Source: Chromobacterium subtsugae (GTDB taxonomy: Bacteria; Pseudomonadota; Gammaproteobacteria; Burkholderiales; Chromobacteriaceae). From it: 64,000 nt of DNA. Positions 18,644 through 26,858 of the stretch are shown here, in pieces (position 1 is the first letter of the stretch; every line of letters starts with the position of its first letter). The notes beneath the pieces are model-generated. The model was not told the DNA's origin. It saw nothing but the letters and a program-made list of their open reading frames with translations, and searched no databases. The stretch lies in assembly GCF_001676875.1 (NCBI RefSeq), contig NZ_JYKA01000004.1:310001-374000 (forward strand), read 5' to 3'. The position numbers and the translations under genes were made by a program.

Positions 18644-19139
18644 TTAGCGGTCGGTGACGCTGACCGATCCAACCAGCGCGAACAAGGCCTGGACATCATC
18701 GGCGTCCGGCTGGAACGCGGGGGCATGAAAATCGCCAGCCTTGCCATCGCGCCGGAACAGCAGATGGACGTTGCGCGCCTGCGCGGGCTCTCCGTCCCGC
18801 TCGGCGCGGACCAGGCAGGAGACTTGCACGCCCGCCGGCAGCGCATTGGCGCGGACGCTGGACGCCGCCACCAGAGGCGATGACCGCAGCTTGCGCAGGA
18901 AGCAGCGGCAGATCGGCTCGTTGGACTCCGCCCCTCGCAAGAAGGCGGCTCGACAAACAGTGAAACGTTCAACTTGCCCGCTGCGGCCGCGTAAACAAAG
19001 CGGTCTGGCTGCGCAACGGCTTCCATTCCGGCGCGTCGAAACGCACCTGCCAGCCGGCATCGGGCGCCGCGATGGCGATCGGCTGGGCCGTGGCCGCAAA
19101 CGGCGATAAAAGACAAGCAAGCCAAATCAACGATTTCAT
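18644..19139 (-). pseudogene. Exported hypothetical protein broken by two frameshifts
   Basis: A coding signal can be followed through three frames. The ATG at 19139 opens a signal peptide (MKSLIWLACLLSPFAATAQ) and a mature start (PDAGWQVRFDAPEWKPLRSQ). The reading then continues in a second frame (RFVYAAAAGKLNVSLFVEPP) and then a third (ESNEPICRCFLRKLRSSPLV) to a stop at 18644. Each change corresponds to a one-base loss, the second beside a G-rich run. Without shifts the product would be an exported protein of about 165 residues with conserved-looking cysteines. I do not recognise the family. It is either a recent pseudogene or carries sequencing errors. Confidence 0.6.
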
Positions 19140-19181
19140 TTCGTTTCCATCATGCATGTCAATCCGTGGGCGGCGCGCCAT

Positions 19182-19811
19182 TCACCGGCCTTCGCGGCAG
19201 TCTCCCAGATAAGCCCGCAGCAGGCGGACCAGCTCCCGCCGCACGCCGGCCTCCGCCAGCCTGCCGCGCCTGGCCGCATTGTGGACCACGCCTTCGATGG
19301 CGGAGGATATCGTCTGCGCCGCCAGCTCGTCATCCTCGTCCCGCGCCACGCCGCGGCAACCGGCGACGATCGCGCGGTAGCGCCGCAGGTATTCCGCCTG
19401 GAAAGCGTCGCCGGCGGCGCGCATCTCGTCCGGCACCGGCACGTCCAGCAACGCCCGGTGCAGGGCCGGGCAGCCGCCGTGGACGGCGATCATGCCGTCC
19501 ACCAGGCGCTCCAGCGGACACTCCGGCCGCCCCAGGCCATCGCAGACCCGCTGCAAAGCGGCCAGCACCTCGTCGAAATGGCGGCGGCGGATGGCGTCGA
19601 CCAGCACGATCTTGTTCGGGAAATACTGATACAGCGAACCGATGCTGACCCCGGCCACGCCAGCGACCTCGCTGGTGGTGAACCCGCCCCAGCCGCGCGC
19701 GCCCAGAACGCGAGCCCCGGCCTCGACAATGACGTCCACCGTGGCCCGGGAACGGGCCTGGCGCGGGGCTTTGCGCATCGCCAGCCGCGGCCCGGAAATG
19801 CGAATGGACAT
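19182..19811 (-). CDS. TetR-family transcriptional regulator
   Basis: A repressor of about 209 residues from ATG 19811 (nine codons after the longest possible start). The N-terminal HTH contains FTTSEVAGVAGVSIGSLYQYF followed by PNK, a textbook TetR recognition helix. The C-terminal part is a ligand-binding helical domain with a solvent-exposed stretch near VARDEDDE. It is divergent from the DinB-family gene with a 67-bp shared promoter region, which suggests that it controls that gene and itself. The ligand is unknown. Confidence 0.9.
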   Translation of the reverse strand: MSIRISGPRLAMRKAPRQARSRATVDVIVEAGARVLGARGWGGFTTSEVAGVAGVSIGSLYQYFPNKIVLVDAIRRRHFDEVLAALQRVCDGLGRPECPLERLVDGMIAVHGGCPALHRALLDVPVPDEMRAAGDAFQAEYLRRYRAIVAGCRGVARDEDDELAAQTISSAIEGVVHNAARRGRLAEAGVRRELVRLLRAYLGDCREGR

Positions 19812-19878
19812 GCCGGCCTCCTCCGCGAACAATATCAATGATGCGGCATCCTATTACTCACATGGAAAGGTTAGCATC

Positions 19879-20418
19879 ATGAGCGCAAGCAGACTATTGG
19901 CGCGGCTGTTCCGCTACCAGGCGTGGGCGAACGATGACATGCTGCGGGCGCTGGCGGCACTGGACCCCGGCCGGCACGCCGAGGAACGCCAGCTCGGCCT
20001 GCGGCTGATGAACCACTGCCTGGTGGTGAACCAGATCTTCGCCGCCCATCTCGCCGGCCGCAGCCACGGCTTCGCCGCCGACAACACGCCCGATACCCCG
20101 GCCCCAGAAGCGCTGCGGCGCGAGCTGGCAGCCGTCGACCGCTGGTATCTGGACTACGCCGAAGCCGCCACCCCGGATCTGCTGGCCCAGCCGCTGCCGT
20201 TCACCTTCACCGACGGCGATCCGGGCTTCATGAGCCACGAGGACATCCTCGCCCACGTGGTCACCCACAACGGTTATCACCGCGGCGAGGCCGGACGGCT
20301 GCTGCGCCAGGCGAACGACCGCGCCCCGCTGCGCGGCGAGCTGCCGTGGGACACCTACGCCGTTCACCTGCACCGCGCCGAGCCGGAACGCCGGCGGCAA
20401 GGCCGCGCCGCGCCGTAA
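19879..20418 (+). CDS. DinB-family metal-dependent protein
   Basis: A 179-residue four-helix-bundle protein of the DinB/YfiT superfamily. The start at ATG 19879 is supported by GGAAAGG eight bases upstream. The expected three metal-binding histidines are present: one in MNHCLV and two in HVVTHNGYHRGEAG near residue 130. Such proteins are often thiol- or nickel-dependent transferases or hydrolases, but most have no known reaction. It is divergently transcribed from the tetR gene and is likely its regulatory target. Confidence 0.88.
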   Translation: MSASRLLARLFRYQAWANDDMLRALAALDPGRHAEERQLGLRLMNHCLVVNQIFAAHLAGRSHGFAADNTPDTPAPEALRRELAAVDRWYLDYAEAATPDLLAQPLPFTFTDGDPGFMSHEDILAHVVTHNGYHRGEAGRLLRQANDRAPLRGELPWDTYAVHLHRAEPERRRQGRAAP

Positions 20419-20632
20419 CTTTCCGCTCAATCATGCCGTGGCCATTGCCGTTTGGAATAGCCGCGGCCAATGGTTTACCGATAGCGGGACATTTCCGCGC
20501 GCCGGCCCGCGGCCGCGGCAAAACCATCTATCGTGAATCAGGCAGGCCCCGGCCCGCCGCGCCTTGCGGCCGGGCCGGCATCGCCTCGCCCGCAAAGCTT
20601 GTGAATGTCCGTAGCCACCCGGCGAGGCCGCC

Positions 20633-21826
20633 ATGTTCGACAAAAGCGACAAAAGCATCATTCTGAAAACCATCATGGTGGCCGCCCCCATCCTGATCTG
20701 CATGGGCCTGCTGCCGGTGCTGTCGTTTTACATCGAAAAACTGGAGGAAAACGGCCGCGCCGAAATCGTCGACTACATCGCCATCGCCCAGGCGGCGATG
20801 GAGGTGAAATTCGACGCCGCCGACCTCAACGGCTGGCAAACCGGCTACGCCTTCGACATCATCCGCCATGTCGACGGCGCCAGCCGCAACGATGCCGTGT
20901 CCCGCGCCGAATTCCTGCGCTCGGCCGGCAATTTCCGCCGCGACATCCAGGCGCTGCGCGCGATGCCGCTGGCCGCCGACCAGCGCAACCTGCTGGACGA
21001 GGTGCAGCAGGATTTCGACAGCTTCATGGCGCTGGATGCCCGCATCATCGCCATGTACCGCGGCGGCGCGCCCGCCACCCGCGACAAGGCGTCCAACCTG
21101 GTGATGGGCGAGGAAATCCAGATCTTCAACCACATCTCGCAGAACACCAACGCGCTGGCGGTATCCATCACGCTGGACCTGATGAAGAAAGTGGCGCAAT
21201 CCAACTCCTACGGCATCGTCGCCCGCTGGATGATGCTGGTGATGTGGATCATCGCCAGCGCGATGGGCATTCTGCTGGTGCGGCTGCTGCACAAGTGGCT
21301 GGGCCAAATGCGCAGCCTGATGCAAAAGCTGGAATCGCTGGCCGGCACCGACGAACTGACCCAGCTGCCCAACCGCCGCACCTGGGACATCCAGATCGAA
21401 ATGATGCTGGCCGCCGCCAAGCGCTACCGCCAGCCCATCGCGGTGGCGCTGTTCGATCTGGACCACTTCAAGCAGTTCAACGACAGCCACGGCCACCCGG
21501 AAGGCGACCGCCTGCTGCGGGAAGTGTCCATCCTGATCAAGTCGCGGATGCGGCAATCGGACCTGTTCGCCCGCTTCGGCGGCGAGGAGTTCGTGCTGGC
21601 GCTGATGGACTGCGACCTGCCGCAGGCGGTGACCCGCATCGACTCGCTGCGCCGCAACCTGCCGGACAACCAGACCTTCTCGGTGGGCGTCACGCTGTGG
21701 GCGGAGGGCGAGCGCATCCACAATACCCTGGCGCGGGCGGACAAGGCGCTGTACCAGGCCAAGGACGGCGGCCGCGACCGGGTGGTGGGGGTGGAGCCGC
21801 CCGGGGGCAGAATCGAAGGGCGCTAG
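20633..21826 (+). CDS. Membrane-anchored diguanylate cyclase
   Basis: A 397-residue protein with a membrane segment at about 12-34, a periplasmic helical sensor region (about 35-195), a second membrane segment (about 200-222) and a GGDEF domain (about 240-390). The active site is GGEEF with the inhibitory RQSD motif five residues before it, so product inhibition is expected. DLDHFKQFND and HPEGDRLL are the usual substrate-binding stretches. There is no EAL domain. It is a monocistronic gene, convergent with the HAD phosphatase gene. The sensory ligand is unknown. Confidence 0.92.
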   Translation: MFDKSDKSIILKTIMVAAPILICMGLLPVLSFYIEKLEENGRAEIVDYIAIAQAAMEVKFDAADLNGWQTGYAFDIIRHVDGASRNDAVSRAEFLRSAGNFRRDIQALRAMPLAADQRNLLDEVQQDFDSFMALDARIIAMYRGGAPATRDKASNLVMGEEIQIFNHISQNTNALAVSITLDLMKKVAQSNSYGIVARWMMLVMWIIASAMGILLVRLLHKWLGQMRSLMQKLESLAGTDELTQLPNRRTWDIQIEMMLAAAKRYRQPIAVALFDLDHFKQFNDSHGHPEGDRLLREVSILIKSRMRQSDLFARFGGEEFVLALMDCDLPQAVTRIDSLRRNLPDNQTFSVGVTLWAEGERIHNTLARADKALYQAKDGGRDRVVGVEPPGGRIEGR

Positions 21827-21834
21827 GCGGCCAG

Positions 21835-22530
21835 CTAAACCAGCCCTTCGGCCAATTGCCCCAGCGCAAAGATGCCGCGCGCCGGCCGCGGCCTCTCCGC
21901 CGGCCAAGCGTGAAAGCCGCTCAGCCACACCGGCGCCATCCCCGCCCCTGCGGCGCCGATCACGTCATTGAGCGGATGGTCGCCGACATACCAGCACTCC
22001 GCCGGCGCCACCCCCAGCGCCTCGGCCGCCAGCCGGAAAATCGCCGCGTCCGGCTTGCCTACCCCTGCCGATTCGGAGCTGACCGTCAGCTCGATGGCCG
22101 ATGCGAACGGCAGCCGCGCCACTTTCTCCAGCCGGGTGCGATGGCTGCCATTGGAAATCACCCCGATGCGGACGCCCCGCGCCAGAAGAGCGGCAACCGC
22201 CTCCGCCGCGCCCGGCATCGCCGCGGTGCAAACCGCGTTGTAGCGCTCCCAATGATCCAGCAGCGCCTCCTGCTCCACCGCTTGCCGCCAGACGATCTGC
22301 GTTTTCAAGCCATGGGAAACCGCCTGCTTGATCGAACCATGCGGCGAGCCGGCGGGCAAATAGCCGCCGTTGTCGCAACGCTTGATCACCTCTGCCACCC
22401 GCTCTGCCCCGCCGGAACCGATGGCGTGGCCGAAATCGCGCCAGAACTGAAGGGCGTAAAGATCGATGCTGTCGTTCCGGTGCACCAGGGTGTTGTCCAG
22501 ATCGAAGAAAACGGCTTGGGGCAGCGTCAT
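21835..22530 (-). CDS. HAD-superfamily hydrolase (YjjG-like phosphatase)
   Basis: A phosphatase of about 231 residues starting at ATG 22530, which is preceded by GGAGGA and overlaps the stop of a 40-codon ORF (ATGA). Motif I is FFDLDNTLV with both catalytic aspartates, motif II is VISNGS, and motif IV is GDHPLNDVIGA. The cap is of the HAD-IA type. Its family dephosphorylates small metabolites such as nucleoside monophosphates or sugar phosphates; the substrate cannot be read here. Probably co-translated with the tiny upstream ORF. Confidence 0.88.
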   Translation of the reverse strand: MTLPQAVFFDLDNTLVHRNDSIDLYALQFWRDFGHAIGSGGAERVAEVIKRCDNGGYLPAGSPHGSIKQAVSHGLKTQIVWRQAVEQEALLDHWERYNAVCTAAMPGAAEAVAALLARGVRIGVISNGSHRTRLEKVARLPFASAIELTVSSESAGVGKPDAAIFRLAAEALGVAPAECWYVGDHPLNDVIGAAGAGMAPVWLSGFHAWPAERPRPARGIFALGQLAEGLV

Positions 22531-22649
22531 GCCACATCCTCCGCGCTCGCCAGGCCGCCGTACTCCGCCGAATACACATAGCGGCCATCCCGCGCGCCGG
22601 ACACAAAATCGGCGAAGTACGCCTCGAATTGCCCCCACAACTCATCCAT
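22527..22649 (-). CDS. 40-residue ORF coupled to the HAD phosphatase
   Basis: A short acidic ORF (MDELWGQFEAYFADFVSGAR at its start) with a strong AAAGGAAAGG ribosome-binding site before ATG 22649. Its last codons form ATGA with the start of the phosphatase gene. The composition (aromatic residues, evenly spaced acids) looks like a real small protein, not a random frame. No family is recognised; it may be a small partner of the phosphatase or a translation-coupling leader. Confidence 0.55.
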   Translation of the reverse strand: MDELWGQFEAYFADFVSGARDGRYVYSAEYGGLASAEDVA

Positions 22650-22744
22650 GTTCAACCTTTCCTTTCGCTATGCGGAAATTGTTCCGCGCCAAAGAAGACG
22701 GGGCAGCCATCAGCCTGCCCCGCGTCATCCAACCCGCTTTGCGC

Positions 22745-23413
22745 TCAGCCGGCAATCCGCCCCATCCGCTCCGCCAGCCGCAAATGGCAGGCGGAAGCCA
22801 GTTTGACCAAGTCGGTATTGTTCACCGGCATCCTGCCCGGTTCGGCGATCAACTCCGCCAAGCCTTCCAGCGTGGCGACGGAGCTGGTCAAGCCGATCAG
22901 CTTGCCATGCGGCCAGCGCTGCTTGTTGTGGCGCTCGTAATCCAGGGCCACCACCCAGCGCGAATGCTGCCACGGCCTGGGGCCGCGCAGCACCGCCTCC
23001 ATCACCGCCCGCCCCACTTGCTGCGCCGCCTCGGCGGCCAAGGCCAGCGCCAGATGCAGACTCTCCGCCGTGGTGGCCGGCCCGCCCTCATGCAGCAAGG
23101 CCGGCCGGGTTTCCTCCTGCCACCAGCGTCGCAACCGCCGCGCGCCCGGTTTCTTGATCCTCCTGACCACCTCGTCCAGCTCGCCTTCGGACAAGCACAG
23201 CACCGGCTCGTCCTCGCCTGCCAGCAACAGCAAGCGGCCGGCGGGTTGTTCCAGCGTGTGTAGCAGGTCTTCCACCTCCTGTTTCATCGAGGCGGCGATT
23301 TCGGCGGCGACGAACCAGAAACCCTCCTCGCGGCGGAGGACGCGCAGCGGGAAATTTTTGGCGTAGTCGAGGCGGAGGGGGAGGTTTACGGAGAGGTCGA
23401 GGTGGTGGTTCAT
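22745..23413 (-). CDS. Bro-N-like domain protein (antirepressor-type)
   Basis: A 222-residue protein. The N-terminal part reads FPLRVLRREEGFWFVAAEIA, followed later by LSEGELDEVVRRIKKPGAR and LRRWWQEETRPAL. This order and wording match the Bro-N domain of phage antirepressors (the V-R-V...G-x-x-W-F-V-A-x-D strand pair, then S-E-x-G-L-Y...F-R-x-W-V-x-x-E-V-L-P). The remaining 120 residues are helical and unknown. GC content and codon use match the core genome, so it is either an old prophage relic or a domesticated regulator. It follows a 35-codon ORF with an ATGA overlap. The Bro-N call is from memory of the motif. Confidence 0.6.
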   Translation of the reverse strand: MNHHLDLSVNLPLRLDYAKNFPLRVLRREEGFWFVAAEIAASMKQEVEDLLHTLEQPAGRLLLLAGEDEPVLCLSEGELDEVVRRIKKPGARRLRRWWQEETRPALLHEGGPATTAESLHLALALAAEAAQQVGRAVMEAVLRGPRPWQHSRWVVALDYERHNKQRWPHGKLIGLTSSVATLEGLAELIAEPGRMPVNNTDLVKLASACHLRLAERMGRIAG

Positions 23414-23517
23414 GGCTGGGCCTCCACAAGCTGATTGGCTACTCGGGAGCTAGCGGGAAGAGACAAGGAGTAACTGAGGACAAGCAGCGCCTCAGCAATA
23501 CGATTGATCATGGCCAT
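23410..23517 (-). CDS. 35-residue ORF coupled to the Bro-N-like gene
   Basis: Starts at ATG 23517 behind a near-perfect TAAGGAGG ribosome-binding site with optimal spacing. It encodes MAMINRIAEALLVLSYSLSL followed by a short polar tail. Its stop overlaps the ATG of the Bro-N-like gene as ATGA, so the larger gene is probably translated by coupling. The first half is hydrophobic enough for a membrane or signal-like helix. No homologue is known to me. Confidence 0.55.
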   Translation of the reverse strand: MAMINRIAEALLVLSYSLSLPASSRVANQLVEAQP

Positions 23518-24064
23518 GATGGCCTCCTTATGCTTTGAGATGAGAAGTCCACCGTATCGGGGTGGGGGCGCTCTCAACGGCATAAGTCGTCCGGGTCCTT
23601 GCGGATACCCGACACCCCCCTTGATCTCTTGCGACGTGCGAACGCACGCCTAGAAAGAAGGCGTAATGATACCGCCAGAACTGGGCGGGTGCAGCTTATG
23701 CTTTGAGAGAACCTCCAAGCTAATCCGCCTTCAGCTTTATGTCAATGCGCTAAGTATTGCTGCGTAATCAATAGCTTTTTGCTGTGTTGTACTGCTCTTT
23801 GTGCGTGATTTGGTATGTAATTTTATTAGGTTGGTACTCTGTCAACGGGGTAGATAAAGGGCCATGCGAAACTTTATCGTTGTAAGAGTTCATGCTTTTT
23901 ATGCATAGGCTAATGACGGTTGTTTGCTATAGTTGCAAGTACTATTTTGAACGGATTATATTGTAAATATTTTTAAATGGTTAGATATGGGAAATGTTCA
24001 TAAATGCTTTTATTTCGATCATTTTTTGCTCTTTGAGCCCATCAGAGATGGGCTCACCTTCAAC
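23518..24064. other. Intergenic region, GC-rich to AT-rich transition
   Basis: This 547-bp stretch holds the leader of the Bro-N-like pair and the border of the AT-rich island; base composition drops sharply near 23740. It contains a 13-bp direct repeat TTATGCTTTGAGA at 23528-23540 and 23696-23708, the first copy touching the ribosome-binding site of the 35-codon ORF. It also contains a small hairpin at about 23673-23690. A 39-codon frame with a GTG start at 23647 ends at that ribosome-binding site but lacks one of its own. I see no other gene. Confidence 0.4.
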
Positions 24065-25857
24065 TTATTGCCGAGCAAATCTTTTGTATATATTCGGAAG
24101 CTCATTTTGGGCTAACTTCCGAACACTAGCACCTTCTCTAATATACAGTTCATCATTATATAGAGAAGGGTCTTCTTGAGCAGTTACTTCAAAGATAATG
24201 AGGGACTTTTCTTTGTAATTTATACATTTTATATTTCTGCAAATATGATCTTTTAATGTCTTATCAAGAGGTGACTGTCTGATTTTTTCAACTATATTTT
24301 GGTAATATTGATCAATTGTTTTATTGGTCTTTGTAGCTTCATGATCAATACCACTTATATAAAATCCATTTTGCTCATATGATTCAATTCCATGAATTGA
24401 TCTTATTCTTTTAGTTGTTTCTTCAGAATCAGATATTCCTACTATTACATATCCTTTTGCATTGATATCAAGGTTAGCAATCCCAGCACAAGTTTTTAAT
24501 ATTTTTTCTAAAGATTTGACATCAAATTTGTAAGGAGATTCTAGTTCTAGGAATCCTTGTTTGAAATCGTAAGATGCTTGTTCTGTTTTGCTTTGTGTAA
24601 GTAAGTTATTTAGCTTACTTTCCCAGTGTGATTCTATAGGATCGCTTTCTTCATTGTGAATAAATTCTTTTATGATTAACTTTTTTAATCTTTCTACTTG
24701 ATCTTTTCTGTGTTCTGCCCCCCATCTCCCACCTTCTTGTGGCTGTATTTTAGGGCCATGTTTTTTTAATTTCTCTATGAGCCCATCTATTGATTTAACT
24801 CGCATGTTGTTATTTATTATTATTTCGTATAGTGCAAGAAATACGATTTGAAAAACTCTGGGTGCTTTAGGTTGTGCATCTTGTCCGAAAAGTATAGTTG
24901 TCAATGCAAGTCCAGATTTTTTTGATGCCTCAATTATTGTGTCAATTATTTTTAAAAAATTATCATTTAAATTTTCGATCCCTATCTTTCTGGTTAAAAG
25001 GTTAACTTCATTGAATCTTTTTATAGATGCTTCTGTGTCACGTAAACCAAAGTAGTCGTCAAGATACTCACTTCTTGATCCCGGTTTTTCGTGGCTAATG
25101 ACGTATGCTAATATATCAGCAATAATTTGCTCATCAAGGCTTTGTCGAACTTCCTCTTTGGAAAGAACTCCTTGTGATACCCAAAAAACAGAATCCACAT
25201 CAATGCCATACCCTAAGTCTCTACTTGCGACACTAATTAACTTCATCTTATTTAAAGGTAAGATGTCGGAGTGAGAAGAATCTCCTCTAATACTTGCAGA
25301 TATCTTTCTGGTTGCTGTTGAGAAATCATCAAGTGAGCCGGCGGCTCTTAATTCTTGTCTTGAGAGCTTCCTACCACCAGAGTTAATTCTCCTAAATACT
25401 TCATCTACATCAGTATCTGAACTGTATTCAAAAATTGACATCGGAACTTCATAAGCAGTTATTTTGACGCATTCTGCCCTGTCTAATTTAGGAAGGTTTT
25501 GTTTCAAAACCCCAGCGTCTAACAATTGCTTTGTTGATGCTATTGATTCAAGGTCGAAATATCTATTATCAAGTGTAATTTCACCTTCAATAAATGAAAA
25601 AATAGCATTTAGTCGCTGCATTCCATCGATTATTTCTATCGATTGGGATTTTATATTCTCGGCTAGAAGTATGATTGGAACTGGAAATTTTTTAGAAATT
25701 GAATCAATGAAAGCTTTTTTTCTTCTATTCCCCATACTAATTTTCTTTGATATCTACGATTGACTGTGTATTTGTCTTCTACATAATTAATATATAGTCT
25801 TTCAATTGTTTCACCTTTGACCGTAAGGTCTTGCTTTACTTTGTTTATAGATTTCAT
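24065..25857 (-). CDS. DUF262 plus AlbA_2 protein encoded in two frames joined by a -1 shift
   Basis: The start at 25857 opens a frame with the DUF262 hallmark RRYQRKLVWGIEEKK, which then runs into unrelated residues and stops. The -1 frame continues perfectly with AFIDSISKKFPVPIILLAE, the IIDGMQRLNAI motif (DGQQR-like) and VFRRINSGGRKLSRQELR, to a stop at 24065. The joined protein has 597 residues. The C-terminal 190 or so resemble an AlbA_2/Schlafen-type domain (YDFKQGFLEL, CAGIANLD, GYVIVGISDS). No HNH (DUF1524) nuclease half is seen. DUF262 proteins include type IV restriction and anti-phage enzymes (GmrSD, SspE), so a defence role is plausible. The shift point is A AAA AAG. The gene is AT-rich, unlike its neighbours, and probably acquired. 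A plain one-base deletion is the alternative to recoding. Confidence 0.75.
25714..25720 (-). promoter_or_regulatory. A AAA AAG heptamer, possible -1 frameshift or slippage site
   Basis: The reading frame from 25857 passes through GAA GAA AAA AAG, which puts A AAA AAG in exactly the phase used by the E. coli dnaX site. Slipping back one base continues into the long downstream frame at GCT TTC. The run is seven A followed by G; an eighth A would restore one frame. I see only a weak 5-bp palindrome downstream and no convincing upstream Shine-Dalgarno stimulator. Confidence 0.45.
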
Positions 25858-26213
25858 GATATAGGCTCACATCCGCTTGACAAAGAGTCAATATAACACA
25901 CCAGTTGACACTGGCATGCCTGAGTGATTGAAAATCAGTCGCATGGTATGTGAATTGTCAAATGAAAAATATTTAAACAATAATTAATATCACTACATTT
26001 TATATTATTATGTATAATTTAAATACAGATTATTAGTGTAAAATTGGTTAATACACATATAGGATGATGTAAAGCCAATTAGATTTATTTGGTATGGCCT
26101 ATGATGTACCGTTGGAGTACGAACTACTGGGCCCAATGTCCCCATCAGCGCAAGCCGGCTTCGAAGCCATTCCCAAGGTGGCTGTTCGACGCGGGGCGAC
26201 GTTAACCCGGTAA
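25858..26213. other. AT-rich island edge with a small inverted repeat
   Basis: Upstream region of the DUF262 gene. A perfect 5-bp-arm inverted repeat TTGAC-5-GTCAA lies at 25877-25891, about 20 bp before the start codon, and could be an operator. The rest up to about 26100 is very AT-rich with no gene. From 26140 it changes to GC-rich repeat sequence (a partial copy of the long palindrome described below). Confidence 0.35.
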
Positions 26214-26270
26214 GTTGGGCTCCATCGTAGGTTGGCGCTGAGCGCAGCGAAGCCCAACGTTCACCGAGGC

Positions 26271-26792
26271 CTACTCCTGCAACTGCACCACAACACCTTC
26301 CCCTGCCCAATCCGCAGGCAACCACCCCAACCTGACATAGCGATGGAAGCTGGAATACGGCCAATCCGCCACCCGCTCCGCATCGCCATGCTTGACCGGG
26401 TTGTAATGGATGTAATCCACATGCGCCTGCAAATCCGCCTCATCCCGGATCTGATGCTCCCAATACCGCCGCTGCCAGATGCCGCGCTCCCGCTTGCGCT
26501 CTCGACTCTCCCGGATGCGTTCGACTTTGGGCAGACTGCGCGAAAACGCCGCCTTGATCAGCGCCATTCTTGTCGCGTAATCCGCGTCGCCCTGCGGCAA
26601 GGCCCATACCGCATGGAAATGATCCGGCAACACCACCATGGCGACGATCTCAAATGGATGGCGGTCTCGCACTTGGCGAACAACCTGCCGCAAAACGTCG
26701 ATATGGCGCGTCAGATAATCTTGTCGCCGATCCGCCAAATTGACGGTGAAAAACCATGTGCCGCCACCTGCTATTGAACGCCGGTATTGCAT
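26271..26792 (-). CDS. REP-associated tyrosine transposase (RAYT), copy 1
   Basis: A 173-residue Y1/HUH-type transposase of the REP-associated group. The HUH motif is HFHAVW in VLPDHFHAVWALPQGD. The catalytic tyrosine region is near YIHYNPVKHG, and the WQRRYWEHQI and YSSFHRYV stretches are RAYT hallmarks. Such enzymes nick and move or amplify REP palindromes, and flanking inverted REP-like sequences are present. It is nearly identical to the copy at 27684-28223, with a different N-terminus (MQYRRSIAGGGTWFF versus a longer start). No frameshift is seen, so it may be active. Confidence 0.92.
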   Translation of the reverse strand: MQYRRSIAGGGTWFFTVNLADRRQDYLTRHIDVLRQVVRQVRDRHPFEIVAMVVLPDHFHAVWALPQGDADYATRMALIKAAFSRSLPKVERIRESRERKRERGIWQRRYWEHQIRDEADLQAHVDYIHYNPVKHGDAERVADWPYSSFHRYVRLGWLPADWAGEGVVVQLQE

Positions 26793-26815
26793 GGACTGCC
26801 TCCAGACTGTGCGCG

Positions 26816-26858
26816 GTAAACGTTGGGCTTCGCTACGCTCAGCACCAACCTACACGCC
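26816..26858 (+). repeat. REP-like hairpin repeat
   Basis: GTAAACGTTGGGCTTCGCTA followed by CGCTCAGCACCAACCTACAC. GTTGG pairs with CCAAC around a GCTTCGC..GCTCAGC core. The same sequence occurs at 27168-27212 and 27513-27555, with one variant at 28229-28268, and in inverse orientation at about 26228-26260 and 27641-27673, giving six copies in 2 kb. Confidence 0.75.

Noticed and set aside
23528-23647. A 39-codon GTG frame before the 35-codon ORF
   Set aside because: It has no ribosome-binding site and its composition is arginine-rich as expected from a random frame; noted only because it ends at the next ribosome-binding site.
23410-26792. The Bro-N-like gene, DUF262 gene and RAYT genes as one prophage
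   Set aside because: There are no integrase, structural or lysis genes and no attachment-site repeats, and base composition differs sharply between the parts.
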